Shown: positions 43,725-52,946, counted from the first letter of the stretch. The stretch: DNA of 64,000 nt from Micromonosporaceae bacterium (GCA_003543035.1 DPJL01000107.1:1-64000); one strand, 5' to 3'. Program-made: numbers and translations. The notes: generated from the letters alone by a model not told the origin.

Positions 43725-45041
43725 ATGAATTCTGGACGTGCGCAGGCTGTGCCCGCCGCGTTAACCCGCCGGCGCCTACTGGGCCTGTCGGCCGGAGCCG
43801 GAGTGGCACTGTTGGCCGCCGCTTGCGGGGCTGGCGGCGACAGCGGCGCCGAAGACAGCAAGACCCTCAACCTCGTCTGTGAAGGCGGCGGCAAGATCGA
43901 GCTGCAGCCGGTGATCGATTTGTTCACGCAGCAGACAGGTGTCTCCATCAACGTCATCGAGCTGCCTTACGACGGCCTCTACAACCGGCTCATCAGCGAG
44001 TTGTCCAGTGGCCAAGTCAGCTTCGACATCTGCGCCGTGGACGCGGTTTGGTTGCCGCTTTTCGCGGGCAAGCTGCAATCCATCGACGAGCTTTTCACCA
44101 GCGCGGTGAAAGCCGACCTCTTCCCGGCCTTGGTGAACGAGGCGAAGTCCAGCGGCCACTTCGTGGGCATGCCGGTCTGGACCAACGCCGAAGTCCTGCT
44201 GTATCGCAAGGATCTGTTCGGCGATCCTGCCGAGCAGGCGGCTTTCGCCGCCAAATATGGCTACCCGCTTGCGCCGCCGACCACCTGGCAGCAGTTCACC
44301 GAGGTCGCTAGGTTCTTCACGCGTCCCGAGGCCAAGCTCTACGGTACCGACGTCAAGGGCGCGGTGGAGACCGAGTACCTGGCGCATGTGCTCCAGGCCG
44401 GATCACCCGGCGTCGTGCTCGACGCGAATGGCGCCGTGATAGTGGACAACGCACAACACTTGGCGGCGTTGAAGTTCTACGCCGATCTCCACAATGTCCA
44501 CAAGGTCTCGCCAGCCGGTGCGCCACAGATGGACTGGTCGGCGGCGCAGAACCTGTTCAACCAGGGCACCACGGCGATGACCCGCTTCTGGGCGCACGCC
44601 TATCGGCAAATACCCGCCGATGCCGCCGTCGCGGGCAAGGTCGGGGTAGCCCCGATGATCGGTGGCGCGGCTGGTGTCGCGGGTATCCCCGGACCTTGGT
44701 ACCTGTCGCTCCCACAGAACGGCGCCAAACAGGACCAGGCGAAGAAGTTCATCCAGGCCGCATACGACAACAACGCCCTGAGCCTGCAGACGAAGCTCGG
44801 GCTCGCAGCCCGCAAGTCGGCCTATCAGGAATACGCCAGCAAGCCCGGCTTCGAGTCGTTCGGGCCGCTACTGACCACATTGGACGCCAAGGCCACGACC
44901 ACCCGCCCGGCCACACCGCACTGGCAAAAGATCGTGGACAGCGTCCTGATCCCGATGCTGCAGAAGGCTCTCAACCCCGGCGCCGACTACGCCGCGTTGC
45001 TCGCCCAGGCACGCACTCAGATCGAAGGCATTATCAAGTGA
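43725..45041 (+). CDS. Sugar ABC substrate-binding lipoprotein (difructose anhydride, inferred)
   Basis: A family 1 binding protein of 438 residues. The N-terminus has TRRRLLGLSAGAGVALLAAAC, a twin-arginine-like signal with lipobox Cys34. The body has INVIELPYDGLYNRLISELSS and the VDAVWLP segment of the family. It is the first gene of an operon with two permeases and a GH172 enzyme. Because GH172 acts on difructose anhydride, the ligand may be DFA or inulobiose; this is inference. GTGA overlap with the next gene. Confidence 0.85.
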   Translation: MNSGRAQAVPAALTRRRLLGLSAGAGVALLAAACGAGGDSGAEDSKTLNLVCEGGGKIELQPVIDLFTQQTGVSINVIELPYDGLYNRLISELSSGQVSFDICAVDAVWLPLFAGKLQSIDELFTSAVKADLFPALVNEAKSSGHFVGMPVWTNAEVLLYRKDLFGDPAEQAAFAAKYGYPLAPPTTWQQFTEVARFFTRPEAKLYGTDVKGAVETEYLAHVLQAGSPGVVLDANGAVIVDNAQHLAALKFYADLHNVHKVSPAGAPQMDWSAAQNLFNQGTTAMTRFWAHAYRQIPADAAVAGKVGVAPMIGGAAGVAGIPGPWYLSLPQNGAKQDQAKKFIQAAYDNNALSLQTKLGLAARKSAYQEYASKPGFESFGPLLTTLDAKATTTRPATPHWQKIVDSVLIPMLQKALNPGADYAALLAQARTQIEGIIK

Positions 45042-45997
45042 GCAAAACAGCGCTATCCATCCCCCCAGCCGTCGTGGCGGGCGGTCGTTTACCGGCGCAC
45101 AAAAGGCAACGCCGGCTAAGCGACGCCCGCTACGCGGCGCTCCTCGTGGCACCGGCGGCGATCGTGTTGCTGGCGCTGGTTGGCTGGCCACTGGTCAAAC
45201 TTGTGGCAGACAGCCTTTACACGGGATCCACGCTCGGAGACGGGCGGCGCTTCGCGGGTTTGAGTAACTACACCGAGGCGCTCACCAACCCGGCGATCCG
45301 GGCCGCCGCCTGGCGGACTCTGCTTTACACGTTGCTGGTGGTATCCGCTGAGCTCGTGCTGGGGCTGGCGATGGCGCTGTTGTTTCACAGACTCGGTACG
45401 AGATCGCGGATCCTGCAAACACTGTTTCTCTATCCGTTGATGATCGCCCCGGTGGTAGCGGGATTGCTCTGGCGATTCCTGATGATCGATAACTTCGGCA
45501 TCGTCAACGAGCTGTTGTTCCGGGCTGGCGTTCTGGCCAGCCCGGGCGACATCTCCTGGCTCAGCGACCCGGACATCGTCCTGTTCTCCGTGGCCATTCC
45601 CGACGTCTGGCTGACGACCTCGTTCATGGCGCTCGTGCTATACGCCGGCCTGCAATCGATCCCGCCGGAGCTCTACGAGGCGGCCCGCATCGACGGTGCG
45701 CGTGGGCGGCATCTGCTCCTCAACGTCACCCTGCCGTTGCTGCGCCCAGTGATTGCGGTGGCGCTCATCATCCGCGGCGTGGATGCGGCGCGTGCCTTCG
45801 ATCTGATCCTCATCCAGACCGAGGGCGGGCCCCAGTCGGCTTCGGAGACGTTGAGCCTGACCATCTACCGGACCATGGTCGGCTTCAACGACCCCGGCTC
45901 GGCCGCCGCGATCAGCACCATCTTCATGATCGTCATGATGGTCGTCGCCATGGTCGCGGTGTTCACGATCTGGCGGCCGGAAGGCAGGGCGTCATGA
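45038..45997 (+). CDS. MalF-type sugar ABC permease
   Basis: A 319-residue permease with six hydrophobic segments and EAA loop ELYEAARIDGARGRHLLLNV. GTG 45038 overlaps the binding-protein stop (GTGA); the frame upstream is only a shadow of that gene. It ends in an ATGA overlap with the second permease. Confidence 0.88.
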   Translation: MSKTALSIPPAVVAGGRLPAHKRQRRLSDARYAALLVAPAAIVLLALVGWPLVKLVADSLYTGSTLGDGRRFAGLSNYTEALTNPAIRAAAWRTLLYTLLVVSAELVLGLAMALLFHRLGTRSRILQTLFLYPLMIAPVVAGLLWRFLMIDNFGIVNELLFRAGVLASPGDISWLSDPDIVLFSVAIPDVWLTTSFMALVLYAGLQSIPPELYEAARIDGARGRHLLLNVTLPLLRPVIAVALIIRGVDAARAFDLILIQTEGGPQSASETLSLTIYRTMVGFNDPGSAAAISTIFMIVMMVVAMVAVFTIWRPEGRAS

Positions 45998-46818
45998 ACC
46001 GTCGTGGACGTCAGAGGGGCCTGTGGGCGCTGGCGATACTGGTTGTCGCCGCCTACGCCTTCCCGTTCCTCTACCTGCTGCTGACTTCGCTTAAACCGCC
46101 CGTTGACGCGATCGCTGTGCCGCCCACCGTCCTGCCCAGACAGTTCAGCCTCGACAACTACGCAAATGTCCTGCAGCGCAACGGAATCATCGCCTCGTTC
46201 ATCAACAGCACCACGACGGCGGTGCTGACCGCTGTCTTCGCGCTGTCTCTGGCGATTCCGGCGGCGTGGGGGATTACCCGGTACCGGACCCGAGCCGGCC
46301 GGGCCGTCCTAGCCGGATCCTTGTTGGTGCGCATGACTCCGGCCGTGGCCCTGGGCGTGCCGCTGATCAGCATCATGGGCAGCCTCCGGTTGTCCGACAC
46401 GCCGGTTGGCTTGGCCTTGGCGCAGACCACGATCGCCCTTCCGCTGTCGATCTGGTTGCTGGCCAGCTTCTTCGAAGCGGTCCCCGCCGAGATCGAGGAG
46501 GCGGCGCTGGTCGATGGCTGCTCGCGGCCGCGGGCACTGGTGAGCATCATCCTGCCGGTGATAACCGGCGGTGTCGCGGTAACGGCTATCTTCGCCTTTC
46601 TCGCCTCATGGAACGAATTCCTCTTCGCATTGCTCCTCACCTCCGTCGAGTCTCAGACCACCCCGATCGCCATTGCCAACTTGCAGAGCCAGTTCGGGCT
46701 CGACTGGGGCCCGATGACCGCTCTGGCGGTGCTCTACTCCCTGCCCGTGGTCGTTCTCACCATGCTGCTGCAACGCCGGATCGTGGCCGGGCTCAGCCTC
46801 GGCGCGGTCAAGGGATGA
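45994..46818 (+). CDS. MalG-type sugar ABC permease
   Basis: A 274-residue permease. The EAA loop is EIEEAALVDGCSRPRALVSI and ends with the usual WNEFLFALLLTS segment. It overlaps the preceding permease by 4 nt. An ATG at 46815 overlaps its stop, but the GH172 gene more likely starts at 46851. Confidence 0.9.
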   Translation: MNRRGRQRGLWALAILVVAAYAFPFLYLLLTSLKPPVDAIAVPPTVLPRQFSLDNYANVLQRNGIIASFINSTTTAVLTAVFALSLAIPAAWGITRYRTRAGRAVLAGSLLVRMTPAVALGVPLISIMGSLRLSDTPVGLALAQTTIALPLSIWLLASFFEAVPAEIEEAALVDGCSRPRALVSIILPVITGGVAVTAIFAFLASWNEFLFALLLTSVESQTTPIAIANLQSQFGLDWGPMTALAVLYSLPVVVLTMLLQRRIVAGLSLGAVKG

Positions 46819-46850
46819 CACACCTAAAGTCAAATTTCGAAAGGACCGTA

Positions 46851-47972
46851 ATGAGTTTCTGGCAACCCACCAGCCCACTGGCCGGCCTGTCTCGGATCAA
46901 GGCCGCCCGGTCGCGACGGGAGTCCAGTTGGGACAGAACCGGCGGCAACCGCGACTTCGCCGTGGTCGCGCCGGGCGAAACCCACGTCCTGGCCGACCTG
47001 AGCGGTGCCGGCGTGATCGAGCACATCTGGCTGACGACCCGCTGCTATTCGCCCATGTACCTTCGCAAGCTGGTCATCGAGATGTTCTGGGACGGGTCGC
47101 CGACGCCAAGCGTGCGGGCGCCGCTCGGGGACTTTTTCGGGGTGGGCCACGCGATCAGCGCCCACTTCGTCTCGCTTCCGCTGAGCATGGTCACCGGCCC
47201 TCGGCGCGGTCCCAAGGGCCCGTTCGCGGCGGCAATGAACTGTTACTTCCCGATGCCGTTCGCCTCCGGGGCACGCATCCAGATCCGCAATGAAGCCGAC
47301 ATGCCGATCGAGAATCTCTTCTACTACATAGACTATGACTTGACCGACGAGGCTACGCCCTCCGACGTCGGCCGGTTTCACGCCCAGTACAGGCAGGAGC
47401 GGCCGTGCCAGAAGGTCGAGCAGGTAGACGACATCGCCAACCCGGCGCCCTGGGACCTGCCCGGCATCAATCTGACCGGCGAAGACAACTACCTGATCCT
47501 CGATGCCGAGGGCACCGGGCACTACGCGGGCTGTCTGCTGAACATCGACAACTTCGACGCCTCGAACCAGACCTACAGCTGGCCGGGAGAAGGCGACGAC
47601 ATGATCTTCATTGATGGCGAGCAGTGGCCGCCCTCGCTGCATGGCACCGGCACCGAGGACTACTTCGGCGCCGCTTGGGGCTTCCCGAGCGGGGCGTATG
47701 CGGGCCCGTACCACGGCATCTCGCTGGCGAGCAGCGCACAGGAGCACTTCGGCAAATGGAGCCTGTACCGCTTCCACATCGAAGATCCGATCCGGTTCAG
47801 CTCGTCCATCAAGGTGACCATCGAACACGGTCACGCCAACGACCAGGGCAACGACTACTCCAGCGTCGCCTACTGGTACCAGCACCTGCCCGGCAAGCCT
47901 TTCCCCGATCTGCCGCCGGTGCAGGAGCGACTGCCGCGGCGCTGGCCCGAGCACGGCCTGTGGGACGAGTGA
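46851..47972 (+). CDS. GH172 (DUF2961) difructose-anhydride hydrolase-type enzyme
   Basis: A 373-residue DUF2961 protein, now glycoside hydrolase family 172, whose founding member is the Bifidobacterium difructose dianhydride I synthase/hydrolase. Family features seen: GVIEHIWLTTR, EMFWDGSPTPSV, APLGDFFG and the hallmark GTGTEDYFGAAWGF. Acidic residues Glu247, Glu257 and Glu269 include the probable catalytic pair. No signal peptide, so it acts after import. ATG 46851 has GAAAGGA six bases before it. It is last in the ABC operon; with the nearby GH91 enzyme it suggests an inulin to DFA to inulobiose/fructose route. Some GH172 members act on arabinofuranosides instead. Confidence 0.88.
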   Translation: MSFWQPTSPLAGLSRIKAARSRRESSWDRTGGNRDFAVVAPGETHVLADLSGAGVIEHIWLTTRCYSPMYLRKLVIEMFWDGSPTPSVRAPLGDFFGVGHAISAHFVSLPLSMVTGPRRGPKGPFAAAMNCYFPMPFASGARIQIRNEADMPIENLFYYIDYDLTDEATPSDVGRFHAQYRQERPCQKVEQVDDIANPAPWDLPGINLTGEDNYLILDAEGTGHYAGCLLNIDNFDASNQTYSWPGEGDDMIFIDGEQWPPSLHGTGTEDYFGAAWGFPSGAYAGPYHGISLASSAQEHFGKWSLYRFHIEDPIRFSSSIKVTIEHGHANDQGNDYSSVAYWYQHLPGKPFPDLPPVQERLPRRWPEHGLWDE

Positions 47973-48015
47973 GTCCACACTGAAATCTCTCGGCTCGGGT
48001 GAGGATGGTCAAGCA

Positions 48016-49056
48016 ATGTCACGAGGTGTGAACATCAGGGACGTCGCGGTAGCGGCGGGTGTCTCCGTCACGACGGTGTCGCATGTGCTCAATCAGGTCG
48101 CGGGCACGCGCGTCAGCGAAGACACCAAAAGCCGCGTCGAGCAAGCCGCGCAACGCCTCGGCTATGCGCCCAACAGTCTGGCGCGTGGCCTGCGCATGCA
48201 GCGGTCACAAACCCTGGGTCTGCTCAGTGACCAGATCGCCACGACGCCGTTCGCCGGGCGCATCATTCTGGGCGCCCAGGAGGCCGCCTCCGCTCACGGC
48301 TGGCTGCTGATGCTGCTGACCACCGGCAACGACTCCGACGTCGAGCAACGAGAGATCCGAGCCTTGGCCCAGCACCAGGTCGACGGCGTGCTCTACGCGA
48401 CCATGTACCACCGCGTGGTGCAGGTGCCTGCCGAGCTACGGCCGATGCCGGTCGTGCTCCTAGACGCGAGCAGCGCCGACTTGGCGATCCCATCAGTGGT
48501 ACCCGACGAAAAGAGTGGAGCCCAAGCGGCCGTCGGCGAGTTGGTGGAGCACGGACATCGACGAATCGCTTTTTTGACCAATGTCGATGACATCCCCGCA
48601 ACCCATGGACGTTTAGCCGGGTACCAGGCAACACTGGCCAAAGCCGGAATCGGCTTCGATCCCAAGCTGGTCATAGCTGAAACGTCAGACACCCCTGGCG
48701 GATACCGCGCCGCCCGGGAGCTGCTCGGCAGAAAAGCCCCGCCAACAGCGCTTTTCTGCTTCAACGATCGCATGGCCATGGGCGCCTACCGCGCAGTCGG
48801 TGAGCTCGGCCTGCGTATCCCAACCGACGTGTCCATCGTCGGCTTCGACAATCAAGAACTCATCGCCGAAGGTCTTCATCCCGGGCTCACCACCGTCGCA
48901 TTGCCGCATTACGAAATGGGTAAGTGGGCGGTCGAGACCATGATGGGCATGCTCAAGACGCCGGGCCAAACCCGGCGTCGCCGTAAGGCGGAGCAAATGG
49001 TGATGGCCTGCCCTCTTATCCGCCGTGATTCGGTCGCAGCCGCGCCGAAGCGCTAG
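48016..49056 (+). CDS. LacI-family regulator of the fructan locus (copy 3)
   Basis: A 346-residue repressor closely related to the protein at 26398: IRDVAVAAGVSVTTVSHVLN, TTPFAGRIILGAQEAA, DGVLYATMYHR and FCFNDRMAMGAYRAVGEL appear in both. It follows the GH172 gene and precedes the cytoplasmic GH32-like gene by 47 nt, in the same direction, so the pair may be one transcript. A GC-rich inverted repeat (GACGCCGGG/CCCGGCGTC) lies inside its 3' coding end. Confidence 0.9.
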   Translation: MSRGVNIRDVAVAAGVSVTTVSHVLNQVAGTRVSEDTKSRVEQAAQRLGYAPNSLARGLRMQRSQTLGLLSDQIATTPFAGRIILGAQEAASAHGWLLMLLTTGNDSDVEQREIRALAQHQVDGVLYATMYHRVVQVPAELRPMPVVLLDASSADLAIPSVVPDEKSGAQAAVGELVEHGHRRIAFLTNVDDIPATHGRLAGYQATLAKAGIGFDPKLVIAETSDTPGGYRAARELLGRKAPPTALFCFNDRMAMGAYRAVGELGLRIPTDVSIVGFDNQELIAEGLHPGLTTVALPHYEMGKWAVETMMGMLKTPGQTRRRRKAEQMVMACPLIRRDSVAAAPKR

Positions 49057-49065
49057 CAAATCGAC

Positions 49066-49081
49066 GCCGCCCCTGGGCGGC
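49066..49081 (+). promoter_or_regulatory. Small intercistronic hairpin
   Basis: GCCGCC (49066-49071) pairs with GGCGGC (49076-49081) between the LacI and GH32-like genes. Weak; may tune expression of the downstream gene. Confidence 0.3.
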
Positions 49082-49103
49082 CCACCCACTTTGAGGATCA
49101 GCC

Positions 49104-50069
49104 GTGCTTCGACTATCTGACGCTTGGATCTGGGACTTCTGGTTCGCCCAGGACGATGACGACATCTACCACCTCTTCTTCCTGCGGGCTTCGCGGGCCC
49201 TGGGCGACCCGGACCGAAGGCACATGCGCGCCAGCGTCGGCCACGCTGTCTCCACCGACCTTCGCCAATGGGTACAGGTCGCCGACGCGCTCGTCGTCGC
49301 TGACCGGCCCGCCTTCGACGACATCGCCACCTGGACCGGGTCGGCCGTCCGGGCCCCCGGCGGTTCATGGCACATGTTCTACACCGGTGCCAGCAGCGCC
49401 GAACATGGCCTGGTGCAACGCATCGGCCTGGCCACCTCCGACGACCTGATGACCTGGCATCGCCATCCCGGGCCGGTTGTCGAAGCCGATCCGCGCTGGT
49501 ACGAGCTGCTCGGCGACTCGACCTGGCCAGACCAAGCCTGGCGCGATCCGTGGGTGTTCGCCGATCCAAGCGGCAATGGATGGCGCATGCTCGTGACCGC
49601 CCGCGCCAACCACGGCCCAGTCGACGATCGTGGCGTCATCGGCTACGCCCACTCCACAGACCTTCTACATTGGACGGTCGGACCTCCGCTGACCCCACCA
49701 GGAGCCGGATTCGGGCACCTGGAGGTTCCGCAGGTCGAAGTCGTCAACGGCCAGCCCTTGCTGATCTTCTCCTGCCTGCCTCGCGAGCTGGCCAACCGCC
49801 GCACCGATGTCCACAGTGGAGTTTGGGCGGTCACCACCTCCTCGCTGCTCGGCCCGTTCGATCCGACCGCCGCCCGGCCCGTCACGGATCAGGCCCTTTA
49901 CAGCGGCCGGATCATCCGCGATCCCGACGGCCAATGGGTCATGCTCGCGTTCCACAACTATGACGCCAACGGCCAATTCATCGGTGAGCTAAGCGATCCC
50001 ATGCCGATCACGGTCACCGCCGAAGGCGCGGTCGAATTGGAGCGTTCCCCGCAGACAATCTCAAACTGA
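49104..50069 (+). CDS. Short cytoplasmic GH32-like beta-fructosidase
   Basis: A 321-residue five-bladed-propeller glycosidase related to GH32. WIWDFWF supplies a candidate nucleophile Asp11, WRDPWVF has the RDP motif (147-149) and HLEVPQ has the acid/base Glu207. It lacks a signal peptide and the C-terminal beta-sandwich that GH32 enzymes normally carry, so it consists of the catalytic propeller alone. Likely hydrolyses imported fructo-oligosaccharides such as inulobiose in the cytoplasm. ATG/GTG choice: ATG is not present near the start, GTG 49104 gives the family start, with TTGAGGATC upstream. Subfamily uncertain. Confidence 0.75.
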   Translation: MLRLSDAWIWDFWFAQDDDDIYHLFFLRASRALGDPDRRHMRASVGHAVSTDLRQWVQVADALVVADRPAFDDIATWTGSAVRAPGGSWHMFYTGASSAEHGLVQRIGLATSDDLMTWHRHPGPVVEADPRWYELLGDSTWPDQAWRDPWVFADPSGNGWRMLVTARANHGPVDDRGVIGYAHSTDLLHWTVGPPLTPPGAGFGHLEVPQVEVVNGQPLLIFSCLPRELANRRTDVHSGVWAVTTSSLLGPFDPTAARPVTDQALYSGRIIRDPDGQWVMLAFHNYDANGQFIGELSDPMPITVTAEGAVELERSPQTISN

Positions 50070-50166
50070 CCACCCGGTGGCCATGTCCGTTCAGCCCCTG
50101 CGGTACTTCTCCCACCACGTGACCGCGACTCCCGAGTGATTGCCTGCGGAAGGGTGGCCAGGTTCT

Positions 50167-51096
50167 CTACGCGGCCACCACCCGCACCGGCGGAAACAAG
50201 GTGGTGAGGTGATAGCGCAGGTCGTCGAAGGTCGGCGGTACTGGGAGCGCACCACCGATCCAGTCGGCAAACGTGACCGCCGGCGGTGCGTCCCAGCACC
50301 CGCCGGGCCGGCGCAGGCATAACAGCGGCGTATCCAGGACCCGTCGCGCCCAGGCCGCGATCGGATCAGCGCAGGATTCCGGTGGGAGGGTCCGAAGCGG
50401 GTCGACGCCGTACCAGGTGCGCATGCGATGCGACGCCCAGCCGGTGTCACGACCGGCGTGTCTGGGTGAGTTGGCGAAAAGCGCGATCAGCACCGGGCCG
50501 AGCACGTGCAGTGCATCCCACCGGGCGACCGCTCGATCGGCGGCTCCGATGTCCAAGCTGATCTGTAATCCGGCGGTCCCGCACATCATGGCCCGGTCAT
50601 CGGGGCCGATCCGGTCGAAGGCCCGCTCCATTGCCTGATACCGCTCGCCCCCGATCAGGCGAGATGTAGGACGATGTGGGTCGCAGCCATGGCTACCCAG
50701 CTCAAGCCGGGCCGACTCAAGCAGCTGCTCTAGCCGGGCAGTGTCGGCGGCCGTGTTGTCGATGAGCTGAGCCAATGAGGCAAAGGGAGGTGTGGAGATC
50801 TCTACCTGCCCACCGGGCTCGACGGTGATCACGACGCCGCAAGGGAGAGGCTGATGCGGGCTGTCTGGCACGAGGGTGGGCGGTGCGTGCGGGCCGAGGG
50901 ATGCGGCAAGAGCGCCGATTTCGAGCGGGCGCAACGGGTCTGCGAGGTGATGCACGGTCCACTCAAGCTCCACCCCGACGCGCGTGGGAGGCCCGGTCTT
51001 GAAACACACCTTGGCGATGTAGCCCTGGGCTACCTCCCGGTTGGCGACCACCGACCCGGCATCGCCTTCAGCCTCAACAACCACATCCATCTCCAT
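50167..51096 (-). CDS. EgtA-like glutamate-cysteine ligase, C-terminally truncated
   Basis: A 309-residue member of the GCS2/EgtA family: RVGVELEWTVHHL, EPGGQVEISTPPF, ERYQAMERAFDRIG, MCGTAGLQISLDIG and CWDAPPAVTFADW. EgtA makes gamma-glutamylcysteine for ergothioneine biosynthesis. Family proteins are usually above 400 residues; this one stops just after HLTTLFPPVR, where the family continues with a conserved C-terminal part. No other egt gene is nearby. It may be a pseudogene or an isolated ligase. The exact start is uncertain. Confidence 0.7.
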   Translation of the reverse strand: MEMDVVVEAEGDAGSVVANREVAQGYIAKVCFKTGPPTRVGVELEWTVHHLADPLRPLEIGALAASLGPHAPPTLVPDSPHQPLPCGVVITVEPGGQVEISTPPFASLAQLIDNTAADTARLEQLLESARLELGSHGCDPHRPTSRLIGGERYQAMERAFDRIGPDDRAMMCGTAGLQISLDIGAADRAVARWDALHVLGPVLIALFANSPRHAGRDTGWASHRMRTWYGVDPLRTLPPESCADPIAAWARRVLDTPLLCLRRPGGCWDAPPAVTFADWIGGALPVPPTFDDLRYHLTTLFPPVRVVAA

Positions 51097-51494
51097 CCTC
51101 GCCGCTACGCCGAAAGCTAACCCTTGGGTACGACATCGGGCCTATCCCAGCCTTGCCGCGGCCCGGCGCAGGCGTCCGTGACCGCGCTTACAGTGCGATC
51201 ACCGAGGGCCTTAGCGCGTCCAGGATTAAACGCTGGGACCTGGCGACATGATCACCGCGGCTCGACCCAGCCCTGAGGCCTTTGGGTGACGCGCCACTGC
51301 TCAGGTCGGTACCGATCCCGAGCGATTTATCCGGCAACGCATCTGATCGAGGCAGATGTGGCGCAGGCACTCATGGGCGCCCGGCGCCTGTGGGTAGGGC
51401 TTTTCCCGTCCGGCCGCCGTCCACCCCCCGCATTGGCACGCCTCTGACCTCAGCCTGATCCGGTCCGCGTCCCAGCGCGCACGGCCCTTGGTGT
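51097..51494. other. Intergenic region, no gene seen
   Basis: About 400 nt between the ligase and the convergent-side regulator. Short frames exist, but none has domain features or a credible start. Confidence 0.4.
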
Positions 51495-52199
51495 TCAGTC
51501 GCCGGCCTGGTCGCGGACGCCGTCAGGATCCAGCAGGGTGATCCGGCCGCGGCCGAGTTTGATCAGGCCGCTGTCGGCGAACTCGCCCAGGACCTTGGTG
51601 GCGGTCTCGCGCGATGTGCCCACGAGGGCGGCGATCTGTTCGTGGGTGAGCGCTACGACCGGCACCGGGCTGCCAATGCCGAAGCTGCGCTGCACATCGG
51701 CGACGGCGGCGAGGGTCCCGGCAATGCGCTGCGGCACCGACTTGAACACCGTGTCGGACAGCCGCCGTTCCATCTCCCGCAGCCGTTGGCCCAGGATTTC
51801 GGTGATCCGCATGGAGATCCGCGGGTCGGACAGCAAATATTTGTGAACGTCGGCACGCGACATCACACATACGACGGCTTCATCGAGGGCTTCGGCGTAG
51901 TTGTCGTGCATGCTCTGTCCAAGCAGGACCATCTCCCCGAAGATCGTGCCAGGAGTGATGATCGCTGTCGTCAGGGCTCTGCCATCGGCGGAGATGCGGA
52001 AGATACGGATACGGCCGCGTTTGAGGATGAACAGGGTCTCGGTCGGCTTGTGCGGGGAGTAGACCACGGCACCGGCGGGATAGGTTTTCATCGGCGCTGC
52101 GGCGGCGATGGCGTCCATTTCCGCATCGGACAGGTCGCAGAAGATGTCCACTTCGGCCATGCACCAGGTCTTGTCCTGGTGGGCCGCGGCTCGCTGCAT
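51495..52199 (-). CDS. Crp/Fnr-family transcriptional regulator
   Basis: A 234-residue regulator: cyclic-nucleotide-like beta-roll (AAAAPMKTYPAGAVVYSPHK, ETLFILKRGRIRIFRIS, GTIFGEMVLLG) and a C-terminal winged helix (LTHEQIAALVGTSRETATKVLGEF). The two cysteines near the N-terminus (TWCMAEVDIFC) are not the Fnr four-cysteine cluster. ATG 52199 follows GGAGGAGAC. It is last of the minus-strand genes from the radical SAM gene and may control that set in response to redox or metal stress; the signal is unknown. Confidence 0.85.
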   Translation of the reverse strand: MQRAAAHQDKTWCMAEVDIFCDLSDAEMDAIAAAAPMKTYPAGAVVYSPHKPTETLFILKRGRIRIFRISADGRALTTAIITPGTIFGEMVLLGQSMHDNYAEALDEAVVCVMSRADVHKYLLSDPRISMRITEILGQRLREMERRLSDTVFKSVPQRIAGTLAAVADVQRSFGIGSPVPVVALTHEQIAALVGTSRETATKVLGEFADSGLIKLGRGRITLLDPDGVRDQAGD

Positions 52200-52402
52200 C
52201 TGTGCTGTCTCCTCCCGGCGGCCGGGCGCCCAGGGCGGCGGCCGGTCACCCCAGGGTTGCTTGTCCAATGCCTGAACGCCTTCGACTACACAGTACGCCG
52301 GCTCCGCCGCGCAGGAGTCGTTGTCGGGTTGGGACACGGGCGTGCCCTGTCCAGCGGCGTCTCCGCTGGACAGGGCGAGTGGCTTGCGTTCGATCACTGT
52401 CT

Positions 52403-52858
52403 TTAGCTCCGCTGAAGGCGCGGGCGCACCACCGCGTAGACGACGCCCAGCAGCAGGCCGTAGAGCAAATGGCCCATCAGGCTCTGCCATGCCGTCGTGG
52501 TCAACTTGAAGATCATGTCGTTCATGCCCAGCCACGCCGGCATGATCAGCAGCGCGCCGAGCACCCACCAGATCACCCCGTACACCAGGCCTATACCGAT
52601 CGCCGGGACGAGCTTGTTCGCCCACCGTCCGAAGACGACCGCGAAAATGGCCCCGAACAGGGCCGAGTTGAACAGGTGCACCAGCCACCCAACAGCGATG
52701 GACTTGCTGTTCACCAGCATCGCCACCATGCCAATCATGTCCATCATCTGCATGAGGATGCCGAACATGATGCCGCCGACGAGCCCGCCGGCCACACCGG
52801 CGATGATGCGGCTCGACAGCGTCGCGGTGGCTCCGTGTGTGGTGCTTGCCGTAGTCAT
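52403..52858 (-). CDS. Conserved membrane protein of unknown function
   Basis: A 151-residue protein with about five hydrophobic segments: RIIAGVAGGLVGGIMFGILM, VGWLVHLFNSALFGAIFAVV, AIGIGLVYGVIWWVLGAL and SLMGHLLYGLLLGVVYAVV. Gly-rich helix packing and His/Met residues (GILMQMMDMIGM) stand out. AGGAGGCAC precedes ATG 52858. It lies between the flavin reductase and the Crp-like regulator. Family not confidently named. Confidence 0.75.
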   Translation of the reverse strand: MTTASTTHGATATLSSRIIAGVAGGLVGGIMFGILMQMMDMIGMVAMLVNSKSIAVGWLVHLFNSALFGAIFAVVFGRWANKLVPAIGIGLVYGVIWWVLGALLIMPAWLGMNDMIFKLTTTAWQSLMGHLLYGLLLGVVYAVVRPRLQRS

Positions 52859-52946
52859 AAGTGCCTCCTGAAGGTTTGCGATCTTCACCGTGAAGGTAGG
52901 CCGCTGGCCGGGGGCAGTTCGGTGAGCTGGCACACACAACGGGCGC

